NCBI RefSeq assembly: GCF_014639655.1
Contig: NZ_BMGB01000001.1
Location: forward strand, 1,752,882 to 1,816,881
Length of the DNA: 64,000 bases
Reading direction: 5' to 3'
Source of the DNA: Conyzicola nivalis
Lineage (GTDB): Bacteria > Actinomycetota > Actinomycetes > Actinomycetales > Microbacteriaceae
Below the pieces are notes generated by a model, which was not told the DNA's origin, did not search any database, and saw only the letters and a program-made list of their open reading frames with translations. The translations under genes were made by a program, and so were the position numbers. Shown here in pieces: positions 1 through 10,819 of this stretch (the stretch's first letter is position 1; each line of letters begins with the position of its first letter).

Positions 1-908
<908 letters not shown>

Positions 909-987
909 GACTTACTCCAAAGGTTATTGAGCGCGGGTCTTTCCTCGCGCGGGCACTCGGGTGGCGCCCGCCGTTACCGGCTCGTAA

Positions 988-1047
988 TGGTAGCAAGCCT
1001 ACCCAGCCAGCGGCTGTGCCCCGTCTGGGTGGGCAGGCTTGCCACCT
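988..1047. terminator. Imperfect long hairpin between hpf and secA
   Basis: TGGTAGCAAGCCT (about 988-1000) pairs with AGGCTTGCCACC (about 1035-1046) with one mismatch, and ACCCAG pairs with CTGGGT inside. There is no clear T-run on the minus strand after it, so it could attenuate hpf read-through or only stabilise the 3' end. It is the only structure I see in the 193-base gap 909-1101. Confidence 0.45.
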
Positions 1048-1101
1048 GGTTACGCGCAAGGCGTACTCAGTGCCTTTCGCGCGAGGCGTAGTGGCCCGCG
1101 C

Positions 1102-1806
1102 CTAGCGCGCGACGACGAACTTCGCCCCCGCCTGCGCGGACGCGTCGGCGTTCGATGCGTTCTCGTCGAGCCCGATGACGCCGTAGTCCCAGCCTTTGCG
1201 CCGGTAGACCACGCTGGGGCGGTGCGTCTCGCTGTCGATGAAGAGGTAGAAGTCGTGGCCCACGAGTTCCATCATGTACAGCGCGTCGTCGACGGTCATG
1301 GGCGTCGCCTCGAAGACCTTCTTGCGGATGACGACCGGCGAGTACGGCTCTTCGACGTCTTCCGAGAGATCGGAGGCGGCCTGTACCGGAACAGAACCGG
1401 TGCGCACGCTCTCGATCACCTGCGGCGCCGCGGGCGTGATGTCGATCACGCTGAATCCATCACTGGAGGCTTCACGCAGAGAGACCGGGCGGTGCTGTCC
1501 CCGGTGGACCTTCTTTCGGTCCTTGGCCTGGCGGATGCGCTCGACCAGTTTGGCCATGGCGAGATCGAAAGCGACGTACTTGTCGGAGCCGGAAGACTCG
1601 GCTCGGACGAGGGGGCCCGGCCCGATCAGGGTGAGTTCGACACGGTCGTCGCCGCTCGCTCCCCTGGTTTCGTGATGACGGGTGACCTTGATTTCGAAGG
1701 CAATGGCTTTCTCGGCAAGGTGGGCAACTTTGTCCGCCTTTTCCATTGCGTACTCGCGGAAGCGATCCGTAACGCCAACATTGCGTCCGGTGATGGAAAT
1801 TTCCAT
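1102..1806 (-). CDS. hpf: Ribosome hibernation promoting factor, long form (HPF/RaiA family)
   Basis: 234 residues, the length of the long HPF form. Residues 1 to about 100 (MEISITGRNVGVTDRFREYA...) form the S30AE ribosome-binding domain. A linker of about 70 residues follows, then the C-terminal dimerisation domain (PYSPVVIRKKVFEATPMTVD... to VYRRKGWDYGVIGL). Long HPF dimerises 70S ribosomes into inactive 100S particles in stationary phase. The ATG start has a strong GGGAGGT Shine-Dalgarno 6 bases upstream. It lies between comF and secA, the order known from Mycobacterium (Rv3242c-Rv3241c-Rv3240c). The 120-base gap before it (1807-1926) suggests its own promoter, which fits growth-phase control, though I see no clear consensus there. 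Confidence 0.95.
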   Translation of the reverse strand: MEISITGRNVGVTDRFREYAMEKADKVAHLAEKAIAFEIKVTRHHETRGASGDDRVELTLIGPGPLVRAESSGSDKYVAFDLAMAKLVERIRQAKDRKKVHRGQHRPVSLREASSDGFSVIDITPAAPQVIESVRTGSVPVQAASDLSEDVEEPYSPVVIRKKVFEATPMTVDDALYMMELVGHDFYLFIDSETHRPSVVYRRKGWDYGVIGLDENASNADASAQAGAKFVVAR

Positions 1807-1926
1807 GTGCGACCTCCCAGCCCTATGGCGCCGCCCTTTTTATCAGGCGATGAAGAATTTCTTTCGCGCCTTTTCGCCCAACTTAGTCCGGTTGCACCGC
1901 AAAGTCACGAACGCGTCACGCTAGTC

Positions 1927-2589
1927 TCATGAGACGTTCAGAGAATGGACACCGGCCTCTGGCATGCGCTTTCGCGTGTACGCCAGAGCGGCCGCCGCGA
2001 CGATCTCACCGCCCTCCGCGCGCACGGCCCGCGCCGCCTCGAGGAGCGTGGATCCGGTCGTGAGGATGTCGTCGACCAGCAGGAACCGCCGCCCGTCGAG
2101 CCGACGTTTCGCCCGCAGCGACCCGGCCCGGTTGCGGGTCCGTTCGTCGACGGCGAGACGCTTCTGCTGGGCGGCGCGGCGAGTGTGGACGAGTTCGTGG
2201 GCAGTGGGCACCCCCGCGCGACGCAGCAGCAGCGCGAGCGGGTCGTAGCCGCGCCGCCGGAACGCGCTGCGGCTCGTCGGCACCGGGAGCGTCTCCACGC
2301 CGGGCGCCCCCGGCATGGCAGCGGACATCGCGCGTGCCAGCGGGACGGCGAGCGCGCGGGCGACATCCGTTCGGCCGCTCTCTTTCAGCGCGATGATCGC
2401 GAGGCGCACGGGACCCTCGTAGTCGAGGGCGCAGAAGACGGGCGTCGCGTCGGCGAGCCGGTGGCGCTGCACCGGAACCGCGAACGTGGACCGGCATGCG
2501 TCGCACAGCGAGCGGTCGGGCATGCCACAGCCCGCGCACTCGACGGGGAGCACGAGGGCGAGGGCGTCGAGCAGGGCGTCACGGAGCAT
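1927..2589 (-). CDS. ComF family protein (phosphoribosyltransferase-like)
   Basis: 220 residues. An N-terminal four-cysteine zinc-binding cluster (C18, C21, C29, C32 in VECAGCGMPDRSLCDACR) is followed by a type I phosphoribosyltransferase fold with the PRPP loop FLLVDDILTTGST near residues 169-181. ComF proteins take part in DNA uptake in competent bacteria, but in actinobacteria the role is unproven. The start is the ATG at 2589, where the cysteine cluster and family length fit; the open frame continues far upstream only by chance. It follows lpqB after 71 bases and is probably co-transcribed with mtrA-mtrB-lpqB. Confidence 0.9.
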   Translation of the reverse strand: MLRDALLDALALVLPVECAGCGMPDRSLCDACRSTFAVPVQRHRLADATPVFCALDYEGPVRLAIIALKESGRTDVARALAVPLARAMSAAMPGAPGVETLPVPTSRSAFRRRGYDPLALLLRRAGVPTAHELVHTRRAAQQKRLAVDERTRNRAGSLRAKRRLDGRRFLLVDDILTTGSTLLEAARAVRAEGGEIVAAAALAYTRKRMPEAGVHSLNVS

Positions 2590-2660
2590 GCCGCGAGTGT
2601 GCCCGCGACCGGGAGCAGCCGGGCGGGCGGGCGGGCGATCTGTGCAGAACCCGGCTGGCG

Positions 2661-4349
2661 CTACTGCTGTGTGCCCAGCATCTCGGCAGAGATGCCTGTG
2701 CGCTGCCAACTCGTGCCCCGCGGGCGGAAGACGTCGCCGTCGGTCGTGAGGACGCGAAGGCCGTCGGTGCCGCCGTTGCCGCCGACGATGTTCACGCCGC
2801 CCTCGATTCGTCCGAGCAAGGCGCTCGGTCCGCCGATCTCGAGCGACCGGATGAGTGTTTCGTCCTCGCTCGCGGAGAGTGTGGCGACGGTGCGGTTGTC
2901 GACCCAGGTGGCGGCGAGCGGCGTCTCGGCGGTCACCGGAAGTGCGAAGAGTTCGCCGAGGCTCGAGGGGACGCCGTCCTGGCGCACTATGCCGGCGACG
3001 TAGAGGCGCGGCCCGATGGCCGTGTCGAGGTAGAGCAGCAGACGCGCCCCGTCGCGGGAGACCGCCATCGATACGACGCGGGCGTCGGTGACCGGCACCG
3101 TGGAGGCGACGATGTGCTCGGTGCCGTCGAGCTCGTAGGCCCTGATCGCCGAGCCGTCGCCGACGGGCACCGACCAGATGAAGCCGGCGTTGTCGATCGA
3201 CGGTGCCGCGAGGCCGCCGCGGGCATCGACGAGGAGGGGTTCGCTCGCGCCCGCTCGCACCGCGTACACGCCGAGGTCGTTGCGCACGGCGGCTTCGCTC
3301 CGGTTGCGGGCGAGAGCGACGGCGCTCGCGCCGAGCTCGACCACCTTGCCGCTGATCTGGCCGATCGTCGTGACATCGTCGTTCGACGCGTATCCGAACT
3401 GGTTGTCGCGCAGCACGAGCGGGGCCGGCTCCACGGTGGGATTCACGACGGCGGGAAGCGCGCCGGTCTCGGGCGTGCTGAGCGGGATGCCGCCGACCGT
3501 CATAACGACGCTCGTGACGTTGTTGAGGCTCGCGGAGAGCTGCTGGCGCATGCGCTCGCGTTCGAGCGAGTTGGCGCCGTCCGCCTCCTCGGACAGGTCG
3601 ACCGTGGCGACGCCTGAGGTGATGTCGACGAAGCCGTCGCCCAGCTGCGTGCCCGCGGGGAATGCCGAGATCAGCGCGCCGTTGCTCAGCCAGGACGACT
3701 GTCCGGCGAGCAGGGCGCTGACGACGCGCACCGAGGTTCCCGAGCGGTTGGGGAACCAGCGCACGTCGGGCACGAGGTACTGATAGGTGGGGTCGAAGTA
3801 GTGGAGCGCGAACTCGCCGAAGACGACACCGAAACTGTCTTCGGAGAGCACGATGCCCTCGGGCGCACTGCTGATGCGCCACTGGTCGCCCTCCTTCACG
3901 AAGGTGAACGGCAGCGACACGGTCTCGGCGTCCGACTCCTGATAGTGCCCGTCGTTCGACACCGACGCGGAGGTGGTGAGCGAGTAGTTCAGCTCCGTGT
4001 CGGAGACCCGGCGCTGCGTGCCGACACCCGTGCGGATGGTCGTAAGCGCGTCGGGGTTCCAGGTGCCGGCGAAGCTCTCGGCGAGGAACTCGCGCGCGAC
4101 CCGGTAGTCGTTCTGCGGGTCGATCGCGGCGAGCAGGAACTCCTGCATGATCTCCTCCTGCGTGGAATCCGCGCGCGGACCCTGCGGGGCGAAGCCGATG
4201 TCGAGTTCGACGTCGTCGCTCACGACGTCGCCGGCGGTCACGTTGCCGGAGGTGGGTACGCCCCCGCACGCTGCGAGGGTGATCGCGGTCGCCACGGCCA
4301 GCCAGACGGAGAACAGGGTGCGGCGCTTACGGCCGGGCAGTTCAGACAT
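2661..4349 (-). CDS. lpqB: Lipoprotein LpqB, MtrAB-associated
   Basis: 562 residues. The signal sequence MSELPGRKRRTLF... ends in a lipobox with cysteine at residue 28 (ITLAAC), so the mature protein should be lipid-anchored outside the membrane. A GerMN-type domain follows in the first half, and the C-terminal half resembles the LpqB beta-propeller. In mycobacteria and Streptomyces, LpqB binds the extracellular part of MtrB and tunes MtrA phosphorylation. The start ATG at 4349 overlaps the mtrB stop by 8 bases, which points to translational coupling. The name rests on the lipobox, the length and this gene order. Confidence 0.93.
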   Translation of the reverse strand: MSELPGRKRRTLFSVWLAVATAITLAACGGVPTSGNVTAGDVVSDDVELDIGFAPQGPRADSTQEEIMQEFLLAAIDPQNDYRVAREFLAESFAGTWNPDALTTIRTGVGTQRRVSDTELNYSLTTSASVSNDGHYQESDAETVSLPFTFVKEGDQWRISSAPEGIVLSEDSFGVVFGEFALHYFDPTYQYLVPDVRWFPNRSGTSVRVVSALLAGQSSWLSNGALISAFPAGTQLGDGFVDITSGVATVDLSEEADGANSLERERMRQQLSASLNNVTSVVMTVGGIPLSTPETGALPAVVNPTVEPAPLVLRDNQFGYASNDDVTTIGQISGKVVELGASAVALARNRSEAAVRNDLGVYAVRAGASEPLLVDARGGLAAPSIDNAGFIWSVPVGDGSAIRAYELDGTEHIVASTVPVTDARVVSMAVSRDGARLLLYLDTAIGPRLYVAGIVRQDGVPSSLGELFALPVTAETPLAATWVDNRTVATLSASEDETLIRSLEIGGPSALLGRIEGGVNIVGGNGGTDGLRVLTTDGDVFRPRGTSWQRTGISAEMLGTQQ

Positions 4350-5949
4350 CGGCTTCCTCCTTCGCTGCGGCGCCGACCGGCGGCAGTTCGAGCGGCGACT
4401 CGGTGAGCGTCTCGCCGCGGCGGCGCGGCAGGGTGAGGCGGAAGCACGACCCCTCGCCCGGCGCCGACCAGACCTCGAGCCAGCCGCCGTGCAGGGCGGC
4501 ATCCTCGAGCGAGATGGCGAGCCCGAGGCCGGTGCCGCCCGTCGACCGCTGGCGTGACGGGTCGGCTCGCCAGAACCGGTCGAACACCCGCTCCATCGCG
4601 GCGGTCGACATGCCGACGCCGTAGTCCCGCACGGCGATCGCCACGGCGGTCTGGTTGCTGTCGACGTAGACGACGATCGGTCGCCCTTCGCCATGGTCGA
4701 TCGCGTTGGCGAGGAGGTTCTGCAGGATGCGACGGATGCGGCGCGCGTCGACCTCCGCCTCGAAATACCCGCCGGGTGCCTCGAGCCGCAGCTCGGTGCC
4801 CTTCGAGGCCGACAGTGTCTCGACCGCCTGCATGGCGTCTTCGACCAGACGCACCAGGTTCGTCGGTTCGAGTTCCATGTCGACGGCGCCGGCGTCGTAC
4901 CGGCTCATCTCGAGCAGGTCGGCCAGCAGAAGTTCGAAGCGCTGCACCTGGGTGTGCAGCAACTCGGTCGTGCGCGCCGTCGCCGCGGGGAAGGACTCGC
5001 GCTGGTCGTAGAGCACGTCACTCGCGAGCCGGATCGTGGTGAGCGGGGTGCGCAGTTCGTGGGACACGTCGGAGACGAACCGCTGCTGCACCTGCGAGAG
5101 CGCCGCGAGCTTGGTGATCTGGCGTTGCAGGCTGTCGGCCATGCCGTTGAACGAGCGTGCGAGGGTGGCGATGACGTCTTCGCCTTTCTCGGGGATGCGC
5201 ACCTCGAGCTCGCCGGCCGCGAGCCGCTCGCTGGTCTCCGCGGCGGTACGCACCGGGGCGACGATGAGGCGCACCACTGTGTAGGTGACGGCGCCGATGA
5301 GGATGACGAGCGACGAGAGCCCGAGCCACAGGGTGCCCTGCACGAACGACAGCGCCTGCTGGGTGTCGCTGAGGTTGTAGACGAGGTACAGCTCGTACTG
5401 CCCGGAGGTCGGCACGTCGAGTACCGAGCCGACCACGAGCGCCGGGTCGACACCGCCGTCTTCCCGCTCGAGCGAGATGGACTGCCAGTACAGCCGGCGG
5501 TCGGCCGAACCCTCGACCCGGTCGCGGAGCTCCTCCGAGATCGCGACGGCGGGATCGAGACCGGGACTCACGACGTCGACAGGCAGGCGCACGCCCGCCT
5601 GACCCGGTGTGCGCAGGATTGCGATGTCGGTGCCCGCCGGGGTGGAGGCTGCCTGCTGCACGGCGGTCGTCGCGCTCTTCATCGCGACGTCGAGGTCGAG
5701 GCCCGCCGTCTGCTGGGTCGCGTCGAACCGCGTCTGCGCGACGACGTTCGAGCGCTCCGACGCGGCGAGCGCGTCCTGCAGGCGGGTGTCGAACAGGTTG
5801 GCACCCACGCTGATCGACATGTACGCGCCGATGATGCCCACGGCGATGGTCGACATCACGACCGAGATCGTGACAGTGCGCACCTGCAGCGACGAGCGCC
5901 AGAGCCGTTGCGCGCGCAACAACCACGTCCGCCAGGTGAAGTACCGCAT
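4342..5949 (-). CDS. mtrB: Sensor histidine kinase MtrB
   Basis: 535 residues from the ATG at 5949. Order: first membrane segment about residues 25-48, extracellular sensor region about 50-205, second membrane segment about 206-232, HAMP about 228-285, phosphoacceptor box FVSDVSHELRTPL with His297, then the HATPase_c domain with the N-box NLLANAIDHGEG, DYGVGM and the G2 box TGGTGLGLAIS. It autophosphorylates His297 and passes the phosphate to MtrA; the pair controls cell-wall metabolism and division in actinobacteria. The open frame extends upstream into mtrA, but the start at 5949 leaves 2 bases after the mtrA stop and begins right before the first membrane helix. Confidence 0.96.
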   Translation of the reverse strand: MRYFTWRTWLLRAQRLWRSSLQVRTVTISVVMSTIAVGIIGAYMSISVGANLFDTRLQDALAASERSNVVAQTRFDATQQTAGLDLDVAMKSATTAVQQAASTPAGTDIAILRTPGQAGVRLPVDVVSPGLDPAVAISEELRDRVEGSADRRLYWQSISLEREDGGVDPALVVGSVLDVPTSGQYELYLVYNLSDTQQALSFVQGTLWLGLSSLVILIGAVTYTVVRLIVAPVRTAAETSERLAAGELEVRIPEKGEDVIATLARSFNGMADSLQRQITKLAALSQVQQRFVSDVSHELRTPLTTIRLASDVLYDQRESFPAATARTTELLHTQVQRFELLLADLLEMSRYDAGAVDMELEPTNLVRLVEDAMQAVETLSASKGTELRLEAPGGYFEAEVDARRIRRILQNLLANAIDHGEGRPIVVYVDSNQTAVAIAVRDYGVGMSTAAMERVFDRFWRADPSRQRSTGGTGLGLAISLEDAALHGGWLEVWSAPGEGSCFRLTLPRRRGETLTESPLELPPVGAAAKEEADV

Positions 5950-5951
5950 GG

Positions 5952-6632
5952 TTATCCCGGGCTGCCGGCGCGGTAACCAACCCCGCGCACGGTCATAACG
6001 ATCCTCGGGTTGTCGGGGTCGGCCTCGACCTTGGCGCGCAGTCGCTGCACGTGCACGTTGACCAGGCGGGTGTCCGCTTTGTAGTGGTAGCCCCACACCT
6101 GCTCAAGCAGCATCTCGCGGGTGAACACCTGCTGCGGCTTGAGGGCGAGTGCGAGCAGCAGCTCGAACTCGAGCGGGGTGAGGTTGATCTTTTCGTCGCC
6201 GCGCAACACCTCGTGTCCCGCGACGTCGAGCACGAGGTCGCCGACCGCGAGGGTTCCACTGGGGGCCTCGGGGCTGGGACGAAGACGGGTCCGGATGCGC
6301 GCGACCAGTTCTTTGGGATTAAAAGGCTTGACGACGTAGTCGTCTGCTCCGCTTTCCAGGCCCTTGACGACATCCGCGGTATCGCTCTTGGCCGTCAGCA
6401 TGATGATGGGGATGCCGGATTCCTCGCGGATCAGCGAGCACACCTCTATACCGTCCATACCGGGCAGCATGAGGTCGAGCAGAACGAGGTCGGGGGCGAA
6501 GGCGTGGAAGGCGTCGAGAGCCTCGGAGCCGTCGGCGCAGAACGAGATTTCGAAACCCTCGGCGCGCAGAACGATACCGATCATCTCCGCCAGGGCGGTG
6601 TCATCGTCGACTACTAGAATTTTGGCGTTCAT
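5952..6632 (-). CDS. mtrA: Response regulator MtrA (OmpR/PhoB type)
   Basis: 226 residues. The receiver domain has acidic D10/D11, phosphoacceptor D53 (LLDLMLPGMDG) and K102 (VVKPF). The C-terminal winged helix (about 130-226) contains LTPLEFELL and the recognition region DTRLVNVHVQRLRAKVE. MtrA is the DNA-binding partner of MtrB and is essential in M. tuberculosis. It is first in a six-gene run mtrA-mtrB-lpqB-comF-hpf-secA. AGAGGG lies close before the ATG. The 125-base gap to the divergent plus-strand gene carries an inverted repeat that could take part in regulation. Confidence 0.97.
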   Translation of the reverse strand: MNAKILVVDDDTALAEMIGIVLRAEGFEISFCADGSEALDAFHAFAPDLVLLDLMLPGMDGIEVCSLIREESGIPIIMLTAKSDTADVVKGLESGADDYVVKPFNPKELVARIRTRLRPSPEAPSGTLAVGDLVLDVAGHEVLRGDEKINLTPLEFELLLALALKPQQVFTREMLLEQVWGYHYKADTRLVNVHVQRLRAKVEADPDNPRIVMTVRGVGYRAGSPG

Positions 6633-6675
6633 AGCCCTCTACCGTTTGTGGTCCAGCACGTGAGGAATTGCCGGA

Positions 6676-6707
6676 GCTTTCGCACAAGAGTAGTCGAGTG
6701 TGAAAGC
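6676..6707. promoter_or_regulatory. Inverted repeat in the divergent mtrA / 6758 promoter region
   Basis: GCTTTCGCACA (6676-6686) faces TGTGAAAGC (6699-6707); the arms match except for one extra base. It sits between the divergent starts at 6632 and 6758, beside an AT-rich block (CATAAATAG, 6707-6715) that could hold -10 elements. It does not match the published MtrA direct-repeat box exactly, so the binding protein is unknown. Confidence 0.4.
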
Positions 6708-6757
6708 ATAAATAGCGTAGGTAGCGCCTGAGACGTTTAGGGGAGAGGCACTTCACA

Positions 6758-7969
6758 GTGACCGACAACAATGCGTGGCAGCCGCCGAGCGGCGAACCGC
6801 TGCCGCCGGCCGGCCAGTTCGTGCCCCCCGCGAGCCCGTTCGGGCCACCGGCCCCGCCGGCGCAGCAGCCGGCTCCCCCGTACGGCCAGCCCGGTTACGG
6901 CCAGCCCGGTTACGGGCAGCCCGGTTACGGGCAGCAGCCGTCCGGCTGGACGCCGCCACCCAAGCCCGGCCTCATCCCGCTGCGTCCGCTCAGCTTCGGC
7001 ACGCTGCTCGGCGCCTCGTTCCAGGTGATCCGGCGCAACCCGCGCCCCACCTTCGGCATCTCGCTGCTGCTCAACGGCCTCGTGATCCTGCTGTTCGTCG
7101 GCGTCATCGGCGCGGTGACCGCGATCGCCTTCAGCCGCGCGGCGTCGGCCACCAGCGCCGACGCCGACGAGATCGAGGCCGGCGCCGTCGGCGCGATCGT
7201 GCTCTCCGCCCTCATCCCCGTCGCGCTGTCGTTGCTGGTCACGGCCGTCTTGCAGGGCATCATCTCGCTCGAAGTGTCGCGCGCCACCATCGGCGAGAAG
7301 CTGACGGTGCGCGGTCTGTGGCGGCTGGCGCGCGGGCGCATCGGCGCCCTCATCGGCTGGTCGGCTCTCGTGACCGCCGCGGTCCTCCTCGCGATCGTCG
7401 TCGTCGCCCTCATCGTCACGCTGCTCGTTGCGTTCGGCGGGGACGCCGGACTCGTGACCGGAATCATCGTCGGCATCGTCGCCGGTCTGGGCAGCATCGT
7501 CGTCTGGGCCTGGCTCGCGACGAAGCTGTCGCTCGTACCGAGCGTGCTGATGCTCGAGCGCCCGCCGCTCCGCCAGGCCGTCGCGCGGTCGTGGCGTCTG
7601 ACGTCGGGCTACGGCTACTTCTGGAAGGCGCTCGGCACCCAGCTGCTCGTCTACGTGATCGTGCAGGTCGCGGCGCAGGTGGTCGCGACGCCCATCTCGA
7701 TCCTCGTCGCCGTGGGCGGGGCGACGGTCAACCCCAACGGCGACATGACCGCCTCGGTCGTGGCGGTCGTGGCCGGCTACATCCTCACCGGCATCGTGAG
7801 CCTCGTGTTCGGGGCACTGGCCGCCGTCGCCCAGTCGGCGGTCGCCGCCCTCATCTACATCGACTTCCGCATGCGCAAGGAGGGTCTCGACCTCGACCTC
7901 ACGCGGTTCGTCGAGGCCCGCCAGGTCGGCGACGTCGGCGTGGCCAACCCGTACCTGCGCGAGTCGTGA
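6758..7969 (+). CDS. Membrane protein with GPDPase_memb-like domain and Pro/Gly-rich N-terminus
   Basis: 403 residues. The first 70 or so are rich in proline, glycine and glutamine and contain three YGQPG repeats plus a partial fourth. The rest is hydrophobic, with about six membrane segments, and resembles the glycerophosphoryl diester phosphodiesterase membrane domain found in actinobacterial and Bacillus proteins; no catalytic phosphodiesterase domain is present. The start is GTG at 6758 after GGGGAGAGG. It is first of a set of overlapping genes (DUF4129, DUF4350, MoxR, DUF58), so a shared membrane-associated role is likely. The function is unknown. Confidence 0.85.
   Translation: MTDNNAWQPPSGEPLPPAGQFVPPASPFGPPAPPAQQPAPPYGQPGYGQPGYGQPGYGQQPSGWTPPPKPGLIPLRPLSFGTLLGASFQVIRRNPRPTFGISLLLNGLVILLFVGVIGAVTAIAFSRAASATSADADEIEAGAVGAIVLSALIPVALSLLVTAVLQGIISLEVSRATIGEKLTVRGLWRLARGRIGALIGWSALVTAAVLLAIVVVALIVTLLVAFGGDAGLVTGIIVGIVAGLGSIVVWAWLATKLSLVPSVLMLERPPLRQAVARSWRLTSGYGYFWKALGTQLLVYVIVQVAAQVVATPISILVAVGGATVNPNGDMTASVVAVVAGYILTGIVSLVFGALAAVAQSAVAALIYIDFRMRKEGLDLDLTRFVEARQVGDVGVANPYLRES
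6881..6940 (+). repeat. 15-bp in-frame tandem repeat (YGQPG units)
   Basis: TACGG[CG]CAGCCCGGT occurs three times (6881-6895, 6896-6910, 6911-6925) and a fourth, degenerate unit follows to 6940. It codes for the disordered N-terminus of the membrane protein and may vary in copy number by slippage. Confidence 0.85.
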
Positions 7970-8619
7970 TCGCTGCCGGGTTTGCCGGTCGCACCGTTCC
8001 GGTCGACCCCGACGCCGACCAGGCGCGGCAGTGGCTCATCGACGAACTGGCGAAACCCGACTACCGCGCCGCGCAGCCGACCTGGTTCGACCTCGTCAGC
8101 GCGGCGATCGGTGACTGGTTCGCCTCGCTGCGCTTCGGCGGCGTCGACGGCGGTCCCAATCTGGGCGCCCTGCTCGTGATCCTCGCCGTCGTCGTCGCCC
8201 TGGTGGTGGCGTTCCTCGTCTTCGGACTCCCCCGCTTCGCCCGCAAGAGCGGCGTCACCGGCGACCTGTTCGGCGACTCCGACGACCGTGACTCGACGGC
8301 GATCCGGGCCGCGGCCGAAGCCGCCGCGGCCGCGGGCGACTTCGACCTGGCGGTCCTCGAGATCTTCCGTTCCACGGCACGGTCGCTCGCCGAGCGCACC
8401 GTGGTGACCACCAGCCCGGGCACCACCGCCCACGACTTCGCGCAGCGGGCCGCCGTCGCGTTCCCCGACTTCGCCGATCCGCTCGCGACGGCGGCCGTCT
8501 CGTTCGACGGCGTGCGCTACCTCGGACGCGCGGGCACGCGCGCCGAGTACGAGGCGATGGCCCGGCTCGAGAGCGGCCTGCGCGCCGCCCGCCCGCTGTT
8601 GCAGGCGGTCACCGCGTGA
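7966..8619 (+). CDS. DUF4129 domain-containing membrane protein
   Basis: 217 residues starting at GTG 7966, which overlaps the preceding stop by 4 bases (GTGA). The N-terminal 60 residues are polar. One membrane segment lies at about 66-88, and the C-terminal DUF4129 region (about 125-215, ending ...SGLRAARPLL) is cytoplasmic or periplasmic. DUF4129 proteins normally travel with MoxR and DUF58 genes, as here, and are thought to belong to a MoxR-dependent assembly. No enzymatic motif is visible. Confidence 0.85.
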   Translation: MIAAGFAGRTVPVDPDADQARQWLIDELAKPDYRAAQPTWFDLVSAAIGDWFASLRFGGVDGGPNLGALLVILAVVVALVVAFLVFGLPRFARKSGVTGDLFGDSDDRDSTAIRAAAEAAAAAGDFDLAVLEIFRSTARSLAERTVVTTSPGTTAHDFAQRAAVAFPDFADPLATAAVSFDGVRYLGRAGTRAEYEAMARLESGLRAARPLLQAVTA

Positions 8620-9803
8620 CGACCACCGCACCAGGCCAGCGAGTGCTGACCGCGAGCACCACCACCGTGCTGCGCCGCTCCGCGTTCTGGGCGGCGGCGG
8701 CCGTGTTCGCGATCGTCATCGCACTCGTCGGCATCCTCTTCGCGGGGGCGGTCACCGAGTCCGACCCGCTCTCGCCCACCAACCCGGCGCCCGGCGGCGC
8801 GAAGGCCGTGGTCGAGGTGCTGCGGCAGCAGGGGGTCACCGTCACCGCCGCCTCGACGCTCGAGCGCGCGACCGACGCCATCACCGACGCGGCCGACACG
8901 ACGCTGTTCTTCTACGACCCCGACGGCATCCTCGAGGGCGAGCAGCTCACCGAGGCCTTCGCTCTCGCCGGCAACGTCGTGGCGGTCGAGCCCGATTTCG
9001 ACCAGCTGCTCGCGCTCACCCCCGATGTCGCGCAGGCCGGAACCGTCGACGGCGAGGTCGAGGCGGACTGCGACCTCACCGCGGCCACGAGAGCGGGGTC
9101 GATCACGGGCGACGGCTCCGGCTACCGCTACCTCGGCGACGACCCGGTGGCGACCACCTGCTTCGGCAGCGGCGACGACGTCTACTCCCTCGTGCGCGTG
9201 CCGACCGAGACCGGCAGCGCGACGATCGTCGGCGCGGCCGACGCGTTGAGCAACGAGTTCGTGACCGACCGCGGCAATGCGGCTTTCGCCCTCGGCCTGC
9301 TCGGCGAAACCGATAACCTCGTCTGGTACACCCCGAGCGCCGCCGACCTCTCGACCGAGGCGCCACCCACCCTCGGCGAACTCAGCCCCGACTGGGTTCT
9401 CCCCGGCACCGCGCTCGTCGTGCTCACCGCCCTCGCCGCGGCCTTCTGGCGCGGGCGGCGTTTCGGCCCGCTCATCATCGAGAACCTGCCCGTCACGGTG
9501 CGCGCCAACGAGACCATGCAGGGTCGCGCCCGGCTCTACCAGAAGTCGGCGGCGCGGCTGCGCGCGCTCGACTCGCTGCGCATCGGGACCGTGCAGCGCA
9601 TCGCCGCCCTCTGCGGACTCTCCCGCCTAGCCGCTGTCGACGAAGTCGCAGCGACGGCCGCCGCGGTCGCCGGCCTACAGCCGACCGACGTGCGCCGCAT
9701 CCTCCTCGATGCCGTCCCGACCACCGACCGTGAACTCGTGCGGCTGTCAGACCAGCTTCTGACGCTCGAACGCACGGTCGCAACATCCGTCACCCCCGTT
9801 TGA
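8616..9803 (+). CDS. DUF4350 domain-containing membrane protein
   Basis: 395 residues from GTG 8616, overlapping the DUF4129 gene by 4 bases. A membrane segment lies at about 24-46, followed by the DUF4350 domain (about 50-240; starts SDPLSPTNPAPGGAKAVVEVL, with a conserved FYDPDG). A second membrane segment is near 255-280 (WVLPGTALVVLTALAAAFW), and the cytoplasmic tail is alpha-helical. The family is a standard partner of MoxR/DUF58 genes. The domain resembles GATase1/ThuA-like Rossmann folds; whether it binds a ligand is not known. Confidence 0.85.
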   Translation: MTTTAPGQRVLTASTTTVLRRSAFWAAAAVFAIVIALVGILFAGAVTESDPLSPTNPAPGGAKAVVEVLRQQGVTVTAASTLERATDAITDAADTTLFFYDPDGILEGEQLTEAFALAGNVVAVEPDFDQLLALTPDVAQAGTVDGEVEADCDLTAATRAGSITGDGSGYRYLGDDPVATTCFGSGDDVYSLVRVPTETGSATIVGAADALSNEFVTDRGNAAFALGLLGETDNLVWYTPSAADLSTEAPPTLGELSPDWVLPGTALVVLTALAAAFWRGRRFGPLIIENLPVTVRANETMQGRARLYQKSAARLRALDSLRIGTVQRIAALCGLSRLAAVDEVAATAAAVAGLQPTDVRRILLDAVPTTDRELVRLSDQLLTLERTVATSVTPV

Positions 9804-9835
9804 CCACCGCACCCATGGAAGAGAGCGCCGCACGA

Positions 9836-10816
<981 letters not shown>

Positions 10817-10819
10817 GTC

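Noticed and set aside
1927-4269. A continuous open frame of about 780 codons covering comF and most of lpqB on the minus strand
   Set aside because: Only the last 220 residues match a family (ComF). The rest is Arg-rich out-of-frame reading of lpqB, typical of high-GC DNA.
6676-6707. A classical MtrA binding box in front of mtrA
   Set aside because: The inverted repeat there does not contain the GTCACA-type direct repeat reported for MtrA, so autoregulation cannot be claimed.
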